DNA of 64,000 bases from Phalacrocorax aristotelis (lineage: Eukaryota; Chordata; Aves; Suliformes; Phalacrocoracidae): the NCBI RefSeq assembly GCF_949628215.1, contig NC_134287.1, positions 23,133,501-23,197,500 of the forward strand, read 5' to 3'. The notes below the pieces were generated by a model. That model was not told where the DNA came from. It searched no databases and was given only the letters and a program-made list of their open reading frames with translations. Positions 32,558 to 46,000 of the stretch are shown here, one piece after another. The position numbers and the translations under genes are program-made. Every line of letters begins with the position of its first letter. Position 1 is the stretch's first letter.

Positions 32558-35500
32558 GCTTGCTGGACTCATGTTTCCCATGAAAATCCTCCTTGTGTTT
32601 TTTAACCTACATTCCACTGTTCATTTGCATTTGTTTTTCCTTAAAAAATGAGGCGGACAATTGTTAAACTTAAATGCCTGGCTGTTAGCTGTTGGCGGTA
32701 ATTTCAGAGGTGATAAGAGCCTTTAGTTCCAAACTTCTGAGGGGACCGTGGGATTTGGAGCCCTTGCTCTCAGAGGGGAGTACAAAGCAGTTGGCATCGG
32801 GAGGAAGGAAGCATCGTTTGCTCAAAGAGCTAGTAAAATTGTAGTCATGTATTAGTGCTGCTTACCGCTAGGATGTGGCGAGTATTGAGGATGCTTCATT
32901 TGCATCAAAACTAATCCTGTGTGGCTGCAGGACTAATAGCTCCTAAACACTAAGTTTCTTTGAATTATCTCTTGGTTCAAACAACTAAAACTCCTCTTGG
33001 TACTGAGATTATATTTATGGTATCTAGGTACTGACGCTCAGCAGCTACCCATAACGGTTAAGGGCCCTGGGAGGCCCTTTGCTCCCCTGCAGTTTCGCTG
33101 ACCTCTCTGGTGTTGATCTCTTACAAAGGTACTTTCTTTATGGCTCTTCAGAATGATAGTACCAAAACCTGTCTCTAACTGGGGAACAGTAGCTCAACAT
33201 TTCTCACAGCGCTTGGCGTTTGGCTTGCGTCTGAAATGCTGGTGCGATGCAGGGGAATGCCCTGTATCATCAAACTAAATTCTTCTGGGCCTCACCTGCA
33301 ACCGCTTTGAGGATATAAGGTGGGAACATAAACATGGAAGCTGATTCTCTGTAATGCCTCCGCATTTTGCTTTTACTGGTTGCAAGCATGGAGGGGGATG
33401 GGACTCCCTTCCTCACCAAACAGTCCAAACCCTCAGTGAAATCCTTGGGAAAATTCCAGAAACTGAATAAGATCTAGAATTGTTTCATGACCTTCCAGTC
33501 GTCACTACCTAGACAAGACCTCATCTGTGGTACTGTTAAACAAGGGGAGGGATTTACTTTTTGCCTGAAAACCATAACTAATCATTAGGAAGAGTCTTCT
33601 TGTCAAAGGTCTTGCTTTATACACTGTGGTTCGCTGTGTTATCCCCTAAATTTTTCTGCTCTTTTCTTGTGCTAGAAGGACTGTGTGTACGCAAGCTGCT
33701 ACCGCTCTTGCTGTAGACTCTGTTCTCTGCCTAAGCTATTTTAATGCAGTGGGACTATGACAGTCAGTGCTCATGCAAGTCCTGAGGGGGGGAAAAAGCT
33801 GGTTGGTTTTTTTTTTGTCGTGGGACTTCACCACTGGCTTCAGTGTAATGAAGGACTTGATTTGCTCAAGTTGTTATTCTGTCCCAGCTAGTCTGGCTGG
33901 AGTAAATAATCAGAGGGACATATTCATCCTGTGTGCTCAAGGTGTCTGGATGACTGGACGCTCAAGCAAGTAAAAATGTATAACTGTAGCAGCAGCATTT
34001 AAGCTTCATCTTTGATCTTGCCCCTTCAAACGCTGCTTAACTCTGGCTGAAGATTTTATTATATCAAGAGCATTTGGATTGGACCCAAATTCCTATTAGC
34101 TAGATCTGGAGTATAAATAAACCCGATGCCCAGAATACGCTGTCCTCGCCAGTGAAAGCATCATGGTCAAAAACCATTGCTCCTGTATGAACAGTGCTCT
34201 ATTTAAAGGAGCAGCAAAGCTTCATCCTTCTGAACTGTCTTCACTGTGTTCGTGTTTGCAGTTTGGGACAGCTCTAGCAGGACGGATGTCGTCACCGTTA
34301 CTGACAGCTATCTCTGCTGTTGTGAGCTCTGGGTGGGCTGGTACGCCACATCTGGTGGCTTCTGGGGAGGAGAAGGGGCAGGGTGAAGAAGCACCTAATG
34401 CTTCAGGTCAGTCAGACTGGCCATGCCAGTCAGGCCATGTGGGGTAGGAAAGCGAGTGGCCAAGAGGAGCTTGAGGTCCAGACTTGAAGTCAAAATTGGA
34501 TGTTGTTGCCCAGTCACATGTTAGCCTAAGGAAAATGCTGCCTGTTCTTACAGTAGGACCACTGCAGATGTGGTGGAACAGTAAGACCCAGCCATGAAAT
34601 GAGGGGTGAAAGACTGTAGGGCAGGGCCTCAAGAAGAAAAAGAAGCATCTGCTCCATAGGAGACCTGGGTTATTGCAGACATGGTGCAGGTCTGAGCTAT
34701 AGTTACAGAGCAGAAGCAGTGGAACAGGTCTGTAAACTGGGGGAAAGAAGAAAATGTTGAGAATGATAAAAAGATGATGGGATGGCCTGTATTAGGCGGA
34801 TTAGGCCAGACCCTTCCTTCCCTCTGTACTCTTCAGCCAAAGCTCTCCATGTATGTATGGGTATATAGATAGATTTAACACGTATTGCAGTTTCATTGGC
34901 CTCCTTCAGCTGCCTTTCCACAGATGATTTTTCTGCCTTGCATGCATAAGGTGAGCTGCCAGCCCAGTCTGCGTATCTGGAGATGGTATAATAGCTGGAT
35001 AAGCAACTGCAGTTGCTCAAAACTAGAAAAGGGGAACAAAACTTCCTATGTTCCACGTGTCACATATACTTAGATTCCTTATCAGACCAGCACGTCTAGT
35101 GTTTTGGTGCATAACTTACAAAACAGTTCATTATTTCAGAGTCTTGCCCTGCATCTAATTCTCTCCATTCAGGAGGATTGAGTTGAAATGCTTTCCTTGA
35201 ATTTTCCTACGGTGTAAATTAAATGTTTCCATCAGCTGCTGATTGACTGTTCTTTCCTGAAGGGTATAACTTAAGCTTTCACTAAGGCTTGGAGTTCCTG
35301 GTCCTAGGACCACAATGACATTTGAGCTACAGCTAAATATCTGAAAGCTTTGAGGCCTTTTCAAGCCACTTCAGCCTCTGTCTGTAACAGCAGTTTCTAA
35401 GAGCAGGCATCTGACTGGTAATATTGCACATTGCAGCTGTACCGGCCATTGTGCTGTGGCTTCACCGGCAGCTGCACGAGGGCTTGATATCGTTAGCACA

Positions 35501-38500
35501 GAACAAGAACAAGAGTCTGGGAGGTACCTTCAGCAGCAGCACTTTGGTAATGCTGCTTGTGCAAATCCTGGGCCCGGCAGAAGTTTGTGACTGTTGACGT
35601 TTTCTGTTGTGCAACTTTCTGTCGTCCGGCATGTGATGCCGTTCTGCAAAGCGTGGAGGGTAATCACTAGAAAAAATGAACAAATAATTCAGGTAATTTT
35701 TGAATGCATATAAAACTGGAAGCAATTGCAGTTTTTTAAAAAACTTCATTTGGGTTGGAAAAACTGCTGTGAGCAGTTCATGGTTTATGACTCTGTCCTT
35801 ATACTTTTTTTGCAGAGAAAATACTTTATTAAAACCCTGTCATTAACTAACTAGTAAAACAAGGTTTCTCTAAAAACAACAGGCAGACTAGCGAGCCATA
35901 GAAGTAAAATTTGTAAGACACTTGGGGTAGAGTAGTGCCAGGAGAAAAACGCCTGCTCAGCATCATCTCATGCCGCTTTGTAGCTTCTACTCGCGTCACG
36001 TACGGAGAGCCGCTGCGCACGCTGCCCGTGCTGCAGAGATGTCTGCGCTGCAGCTGGGCGCTGGGTGAGTTAGTCTTACCTGGTTCTAAAGCACCAGATA
36101 CAGGCTCACCTCTGCTCATCGTGCTTTTACGACTGCCACAGTCTCTGTTGCCAGGGGAAGGCGGCTGTGGCCAGGCCCAGGGCTCTGGTAGTGCCAGGAT
36201 AATGGGCAGCGTTACTTCCCCACGGAGCCTGACCCACCGGTACGCCAGACCCCCGCACTGCCAGCGACCCTGTCCCGCAGGGTGGGAGCTGGGCACGGCA
36301 CGGCCCCTCACCACAGCTGCCTTGAGCGCAGAGGCTGGTCACCCCTAGCCCAGAGCGAAGGATGCTTGCTTTTCTGTTAAGGAAAGCCCGTCCGTGGGCC
36401 GGGAATTGGAGCAGGGCTGTGGCCCAGGTGCTCTTGGCAAGGCCTGCGCTTCACAGCACCGCTTCCTCCTCACCCGGCTACGTCAGGCGACGCTAGCTGG
36501 GGTTGTGCGGTTGGGTTTGCTGCTCCTGGGGGCGGCTGCGGCTGCCCGCTCCCCTCCCCTCCTGCCCGTGGCCGAGAGCTGGCCAGGCGGCATGCTGAGG
36601 AGGGGTCAGGGGGTGCTGGTGCTGCAGAGACATGGCCGCAGGGGCAAGGGGCACAGCCAGGCACACGGCCACGCGTGCCGGGAGGAGGCTGGGAGAAGCT
36701 GAGCCTCATGTTCAGGGAGTCAGGATACCGTCACCAGGGACGGACATCTCGAGCCGTTTGCCCGGGGCGGTACCGAGCTCCCGGTGGGAAGCGGTGGCTG
36801 CAGCGGTGGCTGCCCGCACAGCTGCGTTCCTGATGCGTGAGGGGCAGCCGTCCTGCTGGTCCGTCCTGATAGAGGTGGCTTTGCTTCCCCCTCATTCTGG
36901 CGCATCCCGCCTCTCTTCCCCATGTAACCGCCTGTGAGGCTGTGCTGCAGGCCTGGTGGGACGCTCGTCACACGTCGCCCGTTTTGACTGCAGGACTCTT
37001 GCCTCCAGAGCTGTTTCAGACATTCAGAAAGTCTTCTGAGAGCTGGAGTGTCACCTGTGGCATGCTGAGCATGTGTTTCTCAGCAGGGGCTGTAGGTCCG
37101 TGTGTGGGACCTGCTCCGAGAGCTGGACCTGCAGGCTTTGGCACTCCAGCCTTGGCTTTTTTTTCTTCGGAACAAGAAAATCTCTTGTGCTTTTGCATTT
37201 TGCTTTCTGTTCACATCCATGAAAACGTCATATTTCAACGTGCAGCTGCGTAAGCTTCAAGTTCCTCAAGCCAAACATCTTCCACAGTGATGAGCACCCC
37301 AGCTTATTTCTGGTGGTACAACAGAGGTTTGCTGGCATACCCAGGGCGTTGCATTCGGCCACCAGAGAGACGCAGTCGATGGGTGTGCAGTGCAGCGTGC
37401 TGAGCACGCTCCTGGTCTGGAGGGCTACCCCTGCGCAGGGCAGGGACAGACGCTTCAGGCTGGTGTCACACACGTGGTGTCGGGGACACGCAGCGGATGG
37501 GGCTGCAGCTCCGGCTCTGCCACGAGCTGGGCCCAGGAGGGAGGGAGACCTGTGTTTCCTAGGGCTGCAGGGAGCGCATCGTGGTGGGATCGGGGTTTTC
37601 AAGGAGCGCCCGCTGCATCGTGAGAGTGTTAGTCCACGCAGGTACGGGGCCCTCGGCAGGCTGAGCATGTCCTGCAGTGCCGCGAGGCTGGGTCTCTTGT
37701 TCTGCACTGTGACCCTCCTGAATGGCTCCTCCTGACTGATCTCCCCTCCCTGCCCACAGCCCTTTCATACAGTAAAAGTTACAAAAACTGCTTGTAGGCT
37801 TTCATATCTGCATGAAACAAGTTTACAGGATGTATATTCATTTGCTTTTTCAGCCTTGAAAATCCTTTTTCTTCTTCCCTCTCTTCATCCCCTCTACCCC
37901 CAAGCTGTGGAACCATTAAAATTGAAAATACTGGCTTTTGAAGCTTTTAATTTTACTGCTATTAGCTTAATAGACCCTCAGTATCAGTACATTTAGCCAT
38001 TCATCACAAAAAGCACACTGCTACTATGTACAGCAAAATCAAAGCTTATTGCATACTTGCTATATATAGTAAGCTCCAACATAAAATTTGGAACATTGGG
38101 TTATGACTTCACCTTCAAAGATGTTCAGGGCTCTGTATGTGCATGTAGCCAGTACCTCTTGCCAGCAGTTTATGAAGCAACATAAATCACTCCTCTTTTT
38201 CTTTTTACCTCTTCTCTTCTGCTCTACCAGTGGCACAAAGAAGGTTATATAATTTTATATAAAGTTGTGGTGGCGATTGCTGTGATAGCTAATTTTTTTA
38301 AAAACACCTGCCTGGTCGTGTGAAATATTTCAGCCCAGGAGATGAATGCTTGAGATTTTTCTTGGCCTGGTTTCTAGATGGTTCAGTCAACTAAAACCAA
38401 GCATCCAACTTAATTACTGTTTCTCAGTCTTCCTCCAAACAGCTTGGAGTCAGCGTCTCTGCATACTAATACAAAGTAGGAGAGCAAGTCTAAAATAGAC

Positions 38501-41500
38501 TGATTGCATACTTGTGTGACCCAGCGCTGGATGTCTGGAGCTGCATGTCTGGTGGCATCCTGCTGATTTTCCTGTTCCTGAAAGCACTTGTGCATTTGGC
38601 TTGCGATCACTGTGGCTGCAGCTGGAGACACCCGTCCTGCTTTTCCCTGTTTGTGCTCTCTCTTGCCCCTCTTCTCCTCCGCGCTCTGCTCCCAGGCGTA
38701 TTTTTTGGAAATGCCAGCAGGCCATACATTGTGCTATTTCTAACTGCACACGAGCTGTGCAGATGCCCAAGAATGCGATCTGCTTACGTGAGCTGTAACT
38801 TCAGCTGCCGAAGGAGATTTGTATCAACCGAAGGGCTTAGCAACTCCCTTGGAAGAACACAAAGCTGCTCCCTGGACTGAGGGTCTCCAAGCCCCGTCCG
38901 AAGCTTTGGGCATCTGCTCTTTGTGCTAGCCGAGCCTGCCTGCGGGGAGCAGAGGGGGTAGGTGTCCCTCTGCGGCGTCACTAGCCTGCTGTGCACTCAG
39001 TGCTGGTGGATCTGTGCAGGGGCAGGGTCTGTGCCAGGGGTGTCTCGGGAGCGTGCAGGGGGGCAGGCTCTGCAAGGCAACCCTTTCTGCAGCACTGCTT
39101 TCCAGGGTGGGAGAGGTGGCCACGTCCACGTGGTGAGGAGAGCTGTCTGGACAAAGAGCCTGGAAACTTGCTGCTTTGAAAAGTTTTACAAATAATGTAA
39201 AAATGAAATTTCTGTAGCTTTTCCTGAATTGCATTTATTTAGTAATTTCATTTGTCAGCTCAAATGGAGATGTCTAAAAGTGCAGCTGCAGTTCCCCTTT
39301 TCACACCGCGCACAGCGAGTTTGGCAGGTGGGACCTCAGGCAGAGGGCTGGCCGACGTGTAGTTTGGAGTGAGCGGCGCTGGTCAGCTGGAGGGGTAAAG
39401 CCCTTACTAAGGGAGTCTGCTTGCCTCTCTAGGTAAGGCTCAAAAGTTCATCCTACTTCTGTTGTGGTTAGGCAGATACTTGCAGAGTGCTGAGCACCTC
39501 CAAGTCCAAGTTGCACATGCAGAAAGGCTGCTTTGGGCCAAGAAGGAATTAGGGGATTTTTGGAAACTTGGGGAAATCTCTGTGTAGAGGAGGGTGCTCG
39601 TCACTCTGAAGGAGAGGAGCGAACAAGATCTCAGTGCAGTAGCTGTGCATTGTTAATGGTACATGGAGCCGCTTGGCTCATGAGGTCTGGTCACTCAATG
39701 GGGTGACACAGATATTTCCCATTTTAATGCTCAGGTGTGAAAGTCAGACTTTGAACCCAAAAATCGATGGGAAGACTCTTAAATGTTGAAAAACTTGCAA
39801 ACTGTTGTTCTTCAGCCTTGATACATGTTTTATTTTTTCCATAAGTACACATCGCTGACACTGGGGTCAAGGTGAATGGGAGTGTTTGGGCTGAGTGACA
39901 AACTGCAACTTCTGCCTAATAAAAGACTTATGGAAGCTGCTTGCCTGTATCCTGCAAACTAGATGAGCATGAGCTGGTGCTGCCTTTATTTTTTTAAAAT
40001 CTTCTTGATGCATCTGTTTGGCACTCTGTATGTACCTTTACAGAATATATGGGCTTTGCGTTAAGTAGTTTATGAACACTTGCACATCGTGAGATTATGT
40101 ACCTTAGAAATAGGCTTCTCGTGTCTGGCAATGACAGAGATGGGGCTTAATACCTCAACTTCTGCAGTACTTGTGCTCTTCATACCTACAGTCCCTGCAC
40201 CCCAAATCTCCAGCTCTTCAGTCAGCTGGAAAGTGCTCTCTCACTTCTGGTGCCGTCCCTGCCCTGGAGCGGGAGGGGTGTGGGATCCTGCCATGTGCAC
40301 AGGCAGCGACGTCCATCTGGCACGTGAGGGCGAGGGCTGTGTCTGCCGCCCGTCCCGAGGCCACCGGTCTAGCCCCGCTGCCTGTGGGCAGAAGGCTGGT
40401 TGTGCTCTCATCCCGACTGATGTGGCACGGAGCAAAGGTCTGCGTGTGGCTTCTCTGCCTGTACAAGCGAACGTGACTCATCTCACCATAGCAAGAGGGT
40501 CACAAATGCTCTCCAGCATCTCGTGCCTGAGCCTTTCCCATATGAACTCTGTCAGCTGCCCTGCATTGGTCGCATAATCATCTCTTGGTCACTAGGTATG
40601 CGTGTCTCTCTGGAAGGGAGGAGCAGGGCATTTTTTTTTAATGAAGGCTTTTTTTTTTCATTAAGTTGATTGATTTCTCTGACGTACCAGTTCCTGTTTA
40701 ATCTGTGTTAGATTCTTGCTATTGTAGGATCAGACAGACTTGTTTTCTTTGTAAAGCATATTTCCTGTGTGCTCTCTGCAGTTGAAGAAATGAGTTGTAG
40801 CAAGATTACTAGTTTAACTTCCCTTATGAATGATGACTTGCTCTATTTTGATTCAAGTCAATAACTTAAGCCTTTTTTTCATGCAGAAAGCAACCCTTTC
40901 TAAAAGCAGAAAGCATTTGAACCCGATACAGGATTTTTCATAGAGATGCTCAGATGATAGAGTTTAGTATTGGGGAACATAACTGCCAGCCTGTTCAAGT
41001 CAGCTGGATCCTGACGCCTTGGGACTTGGAGACAGTTCCAAAACCCCATCCAGCGGGTCAGGGATGGGGTCCCAGCTGCCATCCAGTAACCCCCACCTGC
41101 CCCAGCCCTCCTCCCACAGGAGGAAAGCATGGGAAGAAAGGACTTTCCTGGACCACTGCCAGCAGCAGCCGCTCTGCCCTTCCCATCGCCTTCCACTGGC
41201 GACTCAGGCTGTTAAGCAGATACTGACTTTAGAAACGAAGCCCTGCAGGAGCCAGTCGGCTGCCTGTCAGAGGTGCTCTGGGTCCCCTGGTCCCCGTCCC
41301 ACCTCCTCAGTGTTGCAGGAAGACACAATCGCTTGATACTCCTGAGCTTGAGCCAGGGCCGCCTTCCCGCCCTTCCTCCTTGCTGCCCTTCCTCCAAGGG
41401 GAGATGTCTGGAGGAAGACTAGTTTGGTGATGCTCAATTACAGCCTGCTGTTAACTGACTTATGATTAGAAAATATTTCTGAAAATAAGCTGCTTGTTCA

Positions 41501-41758
41501 GAGAAAATGAGCAGGCTTCTTGCTGCCGTCGCTTCGCAACCTGCCAGGACGCGCAGGGTAACCGGGGCTTGTGCTGCCTGCAGGGCTGCAATGGGAGAGG
41601 GTTTCAGTGCTGCAGCACTCCAGGGCTTTACAGAGGTGACCGTCTGAAGGAGGTGGGTCTTGACTCCAGCTCCGGCACGCATGCATGCCTCTTGCTCTTC
41701 ACCTGAAGCTAGTCTGTGAGTGCTGGTGGTGGCGGGGCAGCCCTGGGCGTAAGATGTA
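32558..41758. other. PWWP2B 3' flank, no coding gene recognised
   Basis: Mixed AT-rich sequence and GC-rich patches (35930-36680, 37380-37680). Part may be PWWP2B 3'UTR intron and exon; the AT-rich stretch from about 37854 to 38420 looks most like UTR. Chance ORFs of up to 165 codons on both strands show no domain I recognise. An AATAAA at 39918-39923 is another possible transcript end. Confidence 0.45.
34116..34121 (+). terminator. candidate poly(A) signal AATAAA
   Basis: Canonical hexamer 1.6 kb after the PWWP2B stop. It would serve a transcript that does not use the donor at 32552. AATAAA occurs often by chance in AT-rich DNA, so confidence is low. Confidence 0.25.
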
Positions 41759-41809
41759 AGATGTAAGATAATAAACCTGCAAGTGAATTTGTTGTGTGCT
41801 CTTGAAAAT
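41759..41809 (+). repeat. 51-bp direct repeat, copy 1 (carries AATAAA)
   Basis: Identical over 51 bp to 42984-43034, 1225 bp away and in the same orientation. It contains AATAAA (41770-41775), followed by GTGAATTTGTTGTGTGCTC, a GT-rich stretch like the downstream element of a cleavage site. On its left is a short tandem run of a 7-bp GTAAGAT unit. Confidence 0.9.
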
Positions 41810-42983
41810 GCAGCCCCTTCAGTGCTGCACCTGGTACTCACGAAGGCAAGTGTCGCGGGGCCCCGGGGTCCTCCCTGTGCCGGAGCGGGGCAGTTAGGGA
41901 TGTCCTGCGCTCGTCTCACCCGAAGGGTCAGGGTGCAAGTCCCCCGAGCGGGGCTGCGCACAGAGCTGGTGTGAGCAGGGCCCCCACGCATCAACGCACT
42001 CGAGGTGCGGTAATTGCAGAAGATAAATCATCTTTCTGCACTCTGCCACGGCTGTTAAATCTGATTTTGTGAACGGCTTTATTTAGTCCAAAACTACTTT
42101 TTTTGTGTTATGAATCAGCACTTGGCTTCAGGAGAGTTTTCTTGGCTTTCCTTTTGACATACAGCTTAGCACACAGGCTGCTAGATCATGCCGTTGTCCT
42201 GAGTCAGTCGGTCTTTTACATATGCATTACTCATACGTGTATCAAGGCTACAGCAATGTCCAGAATGTAGTGCTTAAGCTGCTGCTCCACCTTGAAGATA
42301 TTTTTTTTAACAGAAATCTCTGAAGTTTTCCAGCGATGAAGTGAGAGCACATGAGTGCCTGTCGCTGCGTTGCTCTTGAACACATGTTGAGAACTCCTGG
42401 GTCTGCTCAGGGCTGTTTAAAACAGACACCTGAGCTCTCGCGGGAGGCAGCCTCTGCCCCCGTGCCGTGCCTGGACTGCGGAGCTCTGTGTTTCCAGGCC
42501 AGGGACAGGCGCCCGTCCGTCCGCAGGCACACAGAGCTGAGCAGGATGGTGAGATTTGGGCATTTTGAGGCGTAGATCATCAGCTGTTTTAGAAGTCTGC
42601 CATTTTGCCGGTAGCACCAAGTTTCTGCTCCCAGAGGACAGAACCCCTGGCTAGTCCCCAGGGAGTCTCAGTGTGCAGCTGTGGTTCGGCCTCATCCCCC
42701 TCCCTGCAAAGGGGCAGCGTCTGCCGTTGCACAGGCGAAAGCCTTCCCTGGGAGGTTGTTTGGCATCGTGCTTCTGTTGTGATGCTTCCTTCCTCCAAGT
42801 GTGAAAATCGCAAAGCATAAATCCAGCCTGAGGGCTTGCTGTTACCTCCTCATCAAAGTAGTGCATTTTTTTCCTCTTTGGACCAAATATTCCCAACCTG
42901 TAATCTGTCTCTAAGGGGTCATCTTTTTGCAAAAGCCATGAGGGATATTCTGCCAAGCCCATGGACCTCACTAAGGCTTTGGT

Positions 42984-43034
42984 AGATGTAAGATAATAAA
43001 CCTGCAAGTGAATTTGTTGTGTGCTCTTGAAAAT
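42984..43034 (+). repeat. 51-bp direct repeat, copy 2 (carries AATAAA)
   Basis: Identical to 41759-41809. AATAAA is at 42995-43000. Flanking sequences of the two copies are unrelated, and no target-site duplication is seen around either. Confidence 0.9.
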
Positions 43035-46000
43035 CTGGCCATTCATCAGAAGGCAAATGAATAGATTCTACTGCAAGATTAAATATAAATTTATACTCTG
43101 TTGGCTACAGGTAATAGAGCCTTGTTGCGAGACATCCCAGTTTCTTAGGAGTGGGAAGATTCTGCTAATTACTGATGGAGTTTGTGAAACCTGATTGCAG
43201 TCCTTCTCTGGAATGTAGGTTTTAGGGCAGATGTTCATGGTGTATTGAATCAGCTCTTTGAAGCCTCCATTGTATGGGTGATACTGAAGATCATTCTGGA
43301 TGCTGAGTCCGGGTAAATCAGTGTTGCTTTTGGTTCTGTGCCCACAGAAGAGGTGCTGCTGCATTTTCAGCAGCGTTGGAAACATGACCATCTTCCTGTG
43401 TTTGGTGTTGGCATTCTTGGTTTATTGTGCTCTGTTCTTGTAAGTCACAAACCTCAGCTGTGAGGGGTTTTTAAAGGTCTTTGATCTTTTGCTTCATAGC
43501 ATTAATCCTGTTTGTCAGGAACACGGGTTTGAGCCTGTGTGTCCTGTGGTTCTGACTCGGCCGCGTTAGCTGATTTGGCACGGACATGTGTTCGGGCTGG
43601 TCAGGCTTTTGAACTAGCTCGAGCTGAATTGCATTTGAAGTGTGGTGCAGTGATGCTATTGCAGCTGAAAAGTGTAAGTGTAGATCTCCGTGCCATTTTT
43701 TCATTTATTTCTGAGTTCGTCACTGAGTTGTTTCATGGGTCTTCTGGTTTCTTCACTTGATCTTGAAGACAAATGGATCCTTCCTTTGAACCCTTTCAAG
43801 GCTTCCACTCCATAACCTGACTTACAGGGCCATGCAAGTACCTCTGGCATGCAGGGGTGCACCTGAGGACTTCTCTCTTTCATACCTTTCGTTTGGACAG
43901 TCGCATCCCTCTCCAGCAGAGGTATCTTTTCAAGCCTGTCATCTGCCCTTAGTCTTAGTGGCTGGTATCTGGCGAGAAGGCCAGATGACAGCAGCGTAAC
44001 ACATCAGGCGTGGGTGGCTTCCTTTCCTTTTGGTGTCTGTGGAGTGCGTGGTTTTGCACTTCTGAATTCAGAACGAGCATCTTGCATGCTCTTCCTGCCT
44101 GAAGGCTGGTCAGCCGCGGTCTGGTGCGGTCGGATGCCGCCGTCTTCGGACGGCTGTGTGGGAGGGGAGCGGCGCGGGGTCCTGCAAGAGGCACTGGCCG
44201 TCCCAGGGGCTCCGCAGTGCTGCCACGGCACACGCTTCTGCGGCCTGAAACGAGCAGCAGTCCACGGTGGGAAGAGGGTGGGGGGGCCGGTGTCTTGTAC
44301 CTCTGGAGGCAGAGTGCGAAAGTGGCGTGGCTGCTCTGCCACTTTGTTAACGCACGGCTGGGGCACTGCGGCAGCGGTCGATGTCTTGAGCAGTTGTAGG
44401 TACTCAGAAAACCTTCCGTATGTCTTGCTCTCAAGGGGAAAATAATCCTATTTTATAGATGGTGTTGGAAAAGCGGAGGCAGATGTTCTTCATGTGGCGC
44501 TAGGGGCTCGTGGCAGATTAACCTGCAGTAACCCACCCTGCACGGGGACTTAAAAGTCTTTAAGGCAGAGACTGAAGTTTTATTGTCGTCACTGAAACTC
44601 ACATCGTGTCTGTCTTGGAGAAAATTCCACTCTTACTTTGGGTTTGTTAACTTGGTGAGTTTCTTCCAAAGCTGTAGCTGCTGCTGTTCTTGCCTGCCGG
44701 GCCAGCTGGGAGCCGGAGAATTCCTGGCTATATTTAGAGGAAACCCGGCGCATATGCCTCGCCGCTAATGCCGGTCCGTTCCGTGCTGCCTGCAGTAACC
44801 TCTCCCTCTTTCACTTTCTTCAAGGTAACAGAAGATAAGAGCACAGCTGTTCTCCTAGAGGGTCACGAAGTCTGTAAACAACCTGACATGCCCCCCAGGA
44901 GAATCTGGAGGTTGCCGTGCGCATGGCAGGAGGACGAGTTTCCTTGTCAGATTGCACTGCTTTTCATCTGGGACAGGTGACAGGCACCGGGACTTGGAGT
45001 TAGGTGGCTCTCCTGGTGTGAGGCTGGCAGGAAAGTCTTAAGGATATTTTACCCTAGAATGAGAATTTGACAAGTCATACAGCAATGAACTAGGAGAACA
45101 GCAAAAACCACAACTTGGAATGTATTTATTACTTAAAAGTTAGCTATTCTTGATAAAATCCCCAAAAATATTGCTGCTGCTTATTTTACTTACAGATTTC
45201 ACACACTTGTTAATTTTAAAGCTACCAAACTTCTACTCAACACTGTACTCTGAGAAATGTAATTGGAGCAGGACATGCAATAGAATGAAATCATTGTAGT
45301 GTCTTAAGTACAATGGACTCACTTTTGTGTCTATTAAAACTTGGAAAATGTGCAACACACAACTCTCTGGCTGTCATTGCCTGTGTTAAAGCTTTTTCAT
45401 GTTGTTTACTGCAGAGCTGGGAGTCAATGTTTTCAGGTACGTGAACAAGTACAGTCATCTCGTAACTTGGATGGGTTTGTGTCCTAAACGTGCGCTTTCT
45501 GAAGTCACCTGAAACAGCGGGCGGCACAGCCTTGGCTTGCTCGTGCTGCGTGCGAAGAGGTGGGTGGTTAGCCTAATGGCTCCGACCGGAGAGTGAATTA
45601 ACGTTTTGAACTCATTTTTGTGTTCGCTCCTAGTCAACGAGTGTAATTTAAGGCCCCTTGAAATCATGTTGTTGGATAGAAAGGATCTTTGTCCTTACAC
45701 ATGGCCAGAAATGATTAGCAGTCTTTAAAAAAAACAGAAAACAAACAGCCTATAGCTTTTGTACCACTTTGGAGTACAAATGGCTTACAAACCGAAGTGA
45801 CCTGTGGACAAGTGTTTGAAGCTGTATCGGTTAATTTTTTTGGTTCTGCGTTAGTCTAGCTTTCCCTTGGATTCCCTCAGTCTAGAAACATTCATTTGTG
45901 GTAATCTGTGGCTTCTGATGCTGGAGAAAACAGTTCAGAGTTGACCCTGCTAGGTAAAATGTTGCCTGCATGTGGAAGGTTGCCTTTGAGCTACAGGGTC

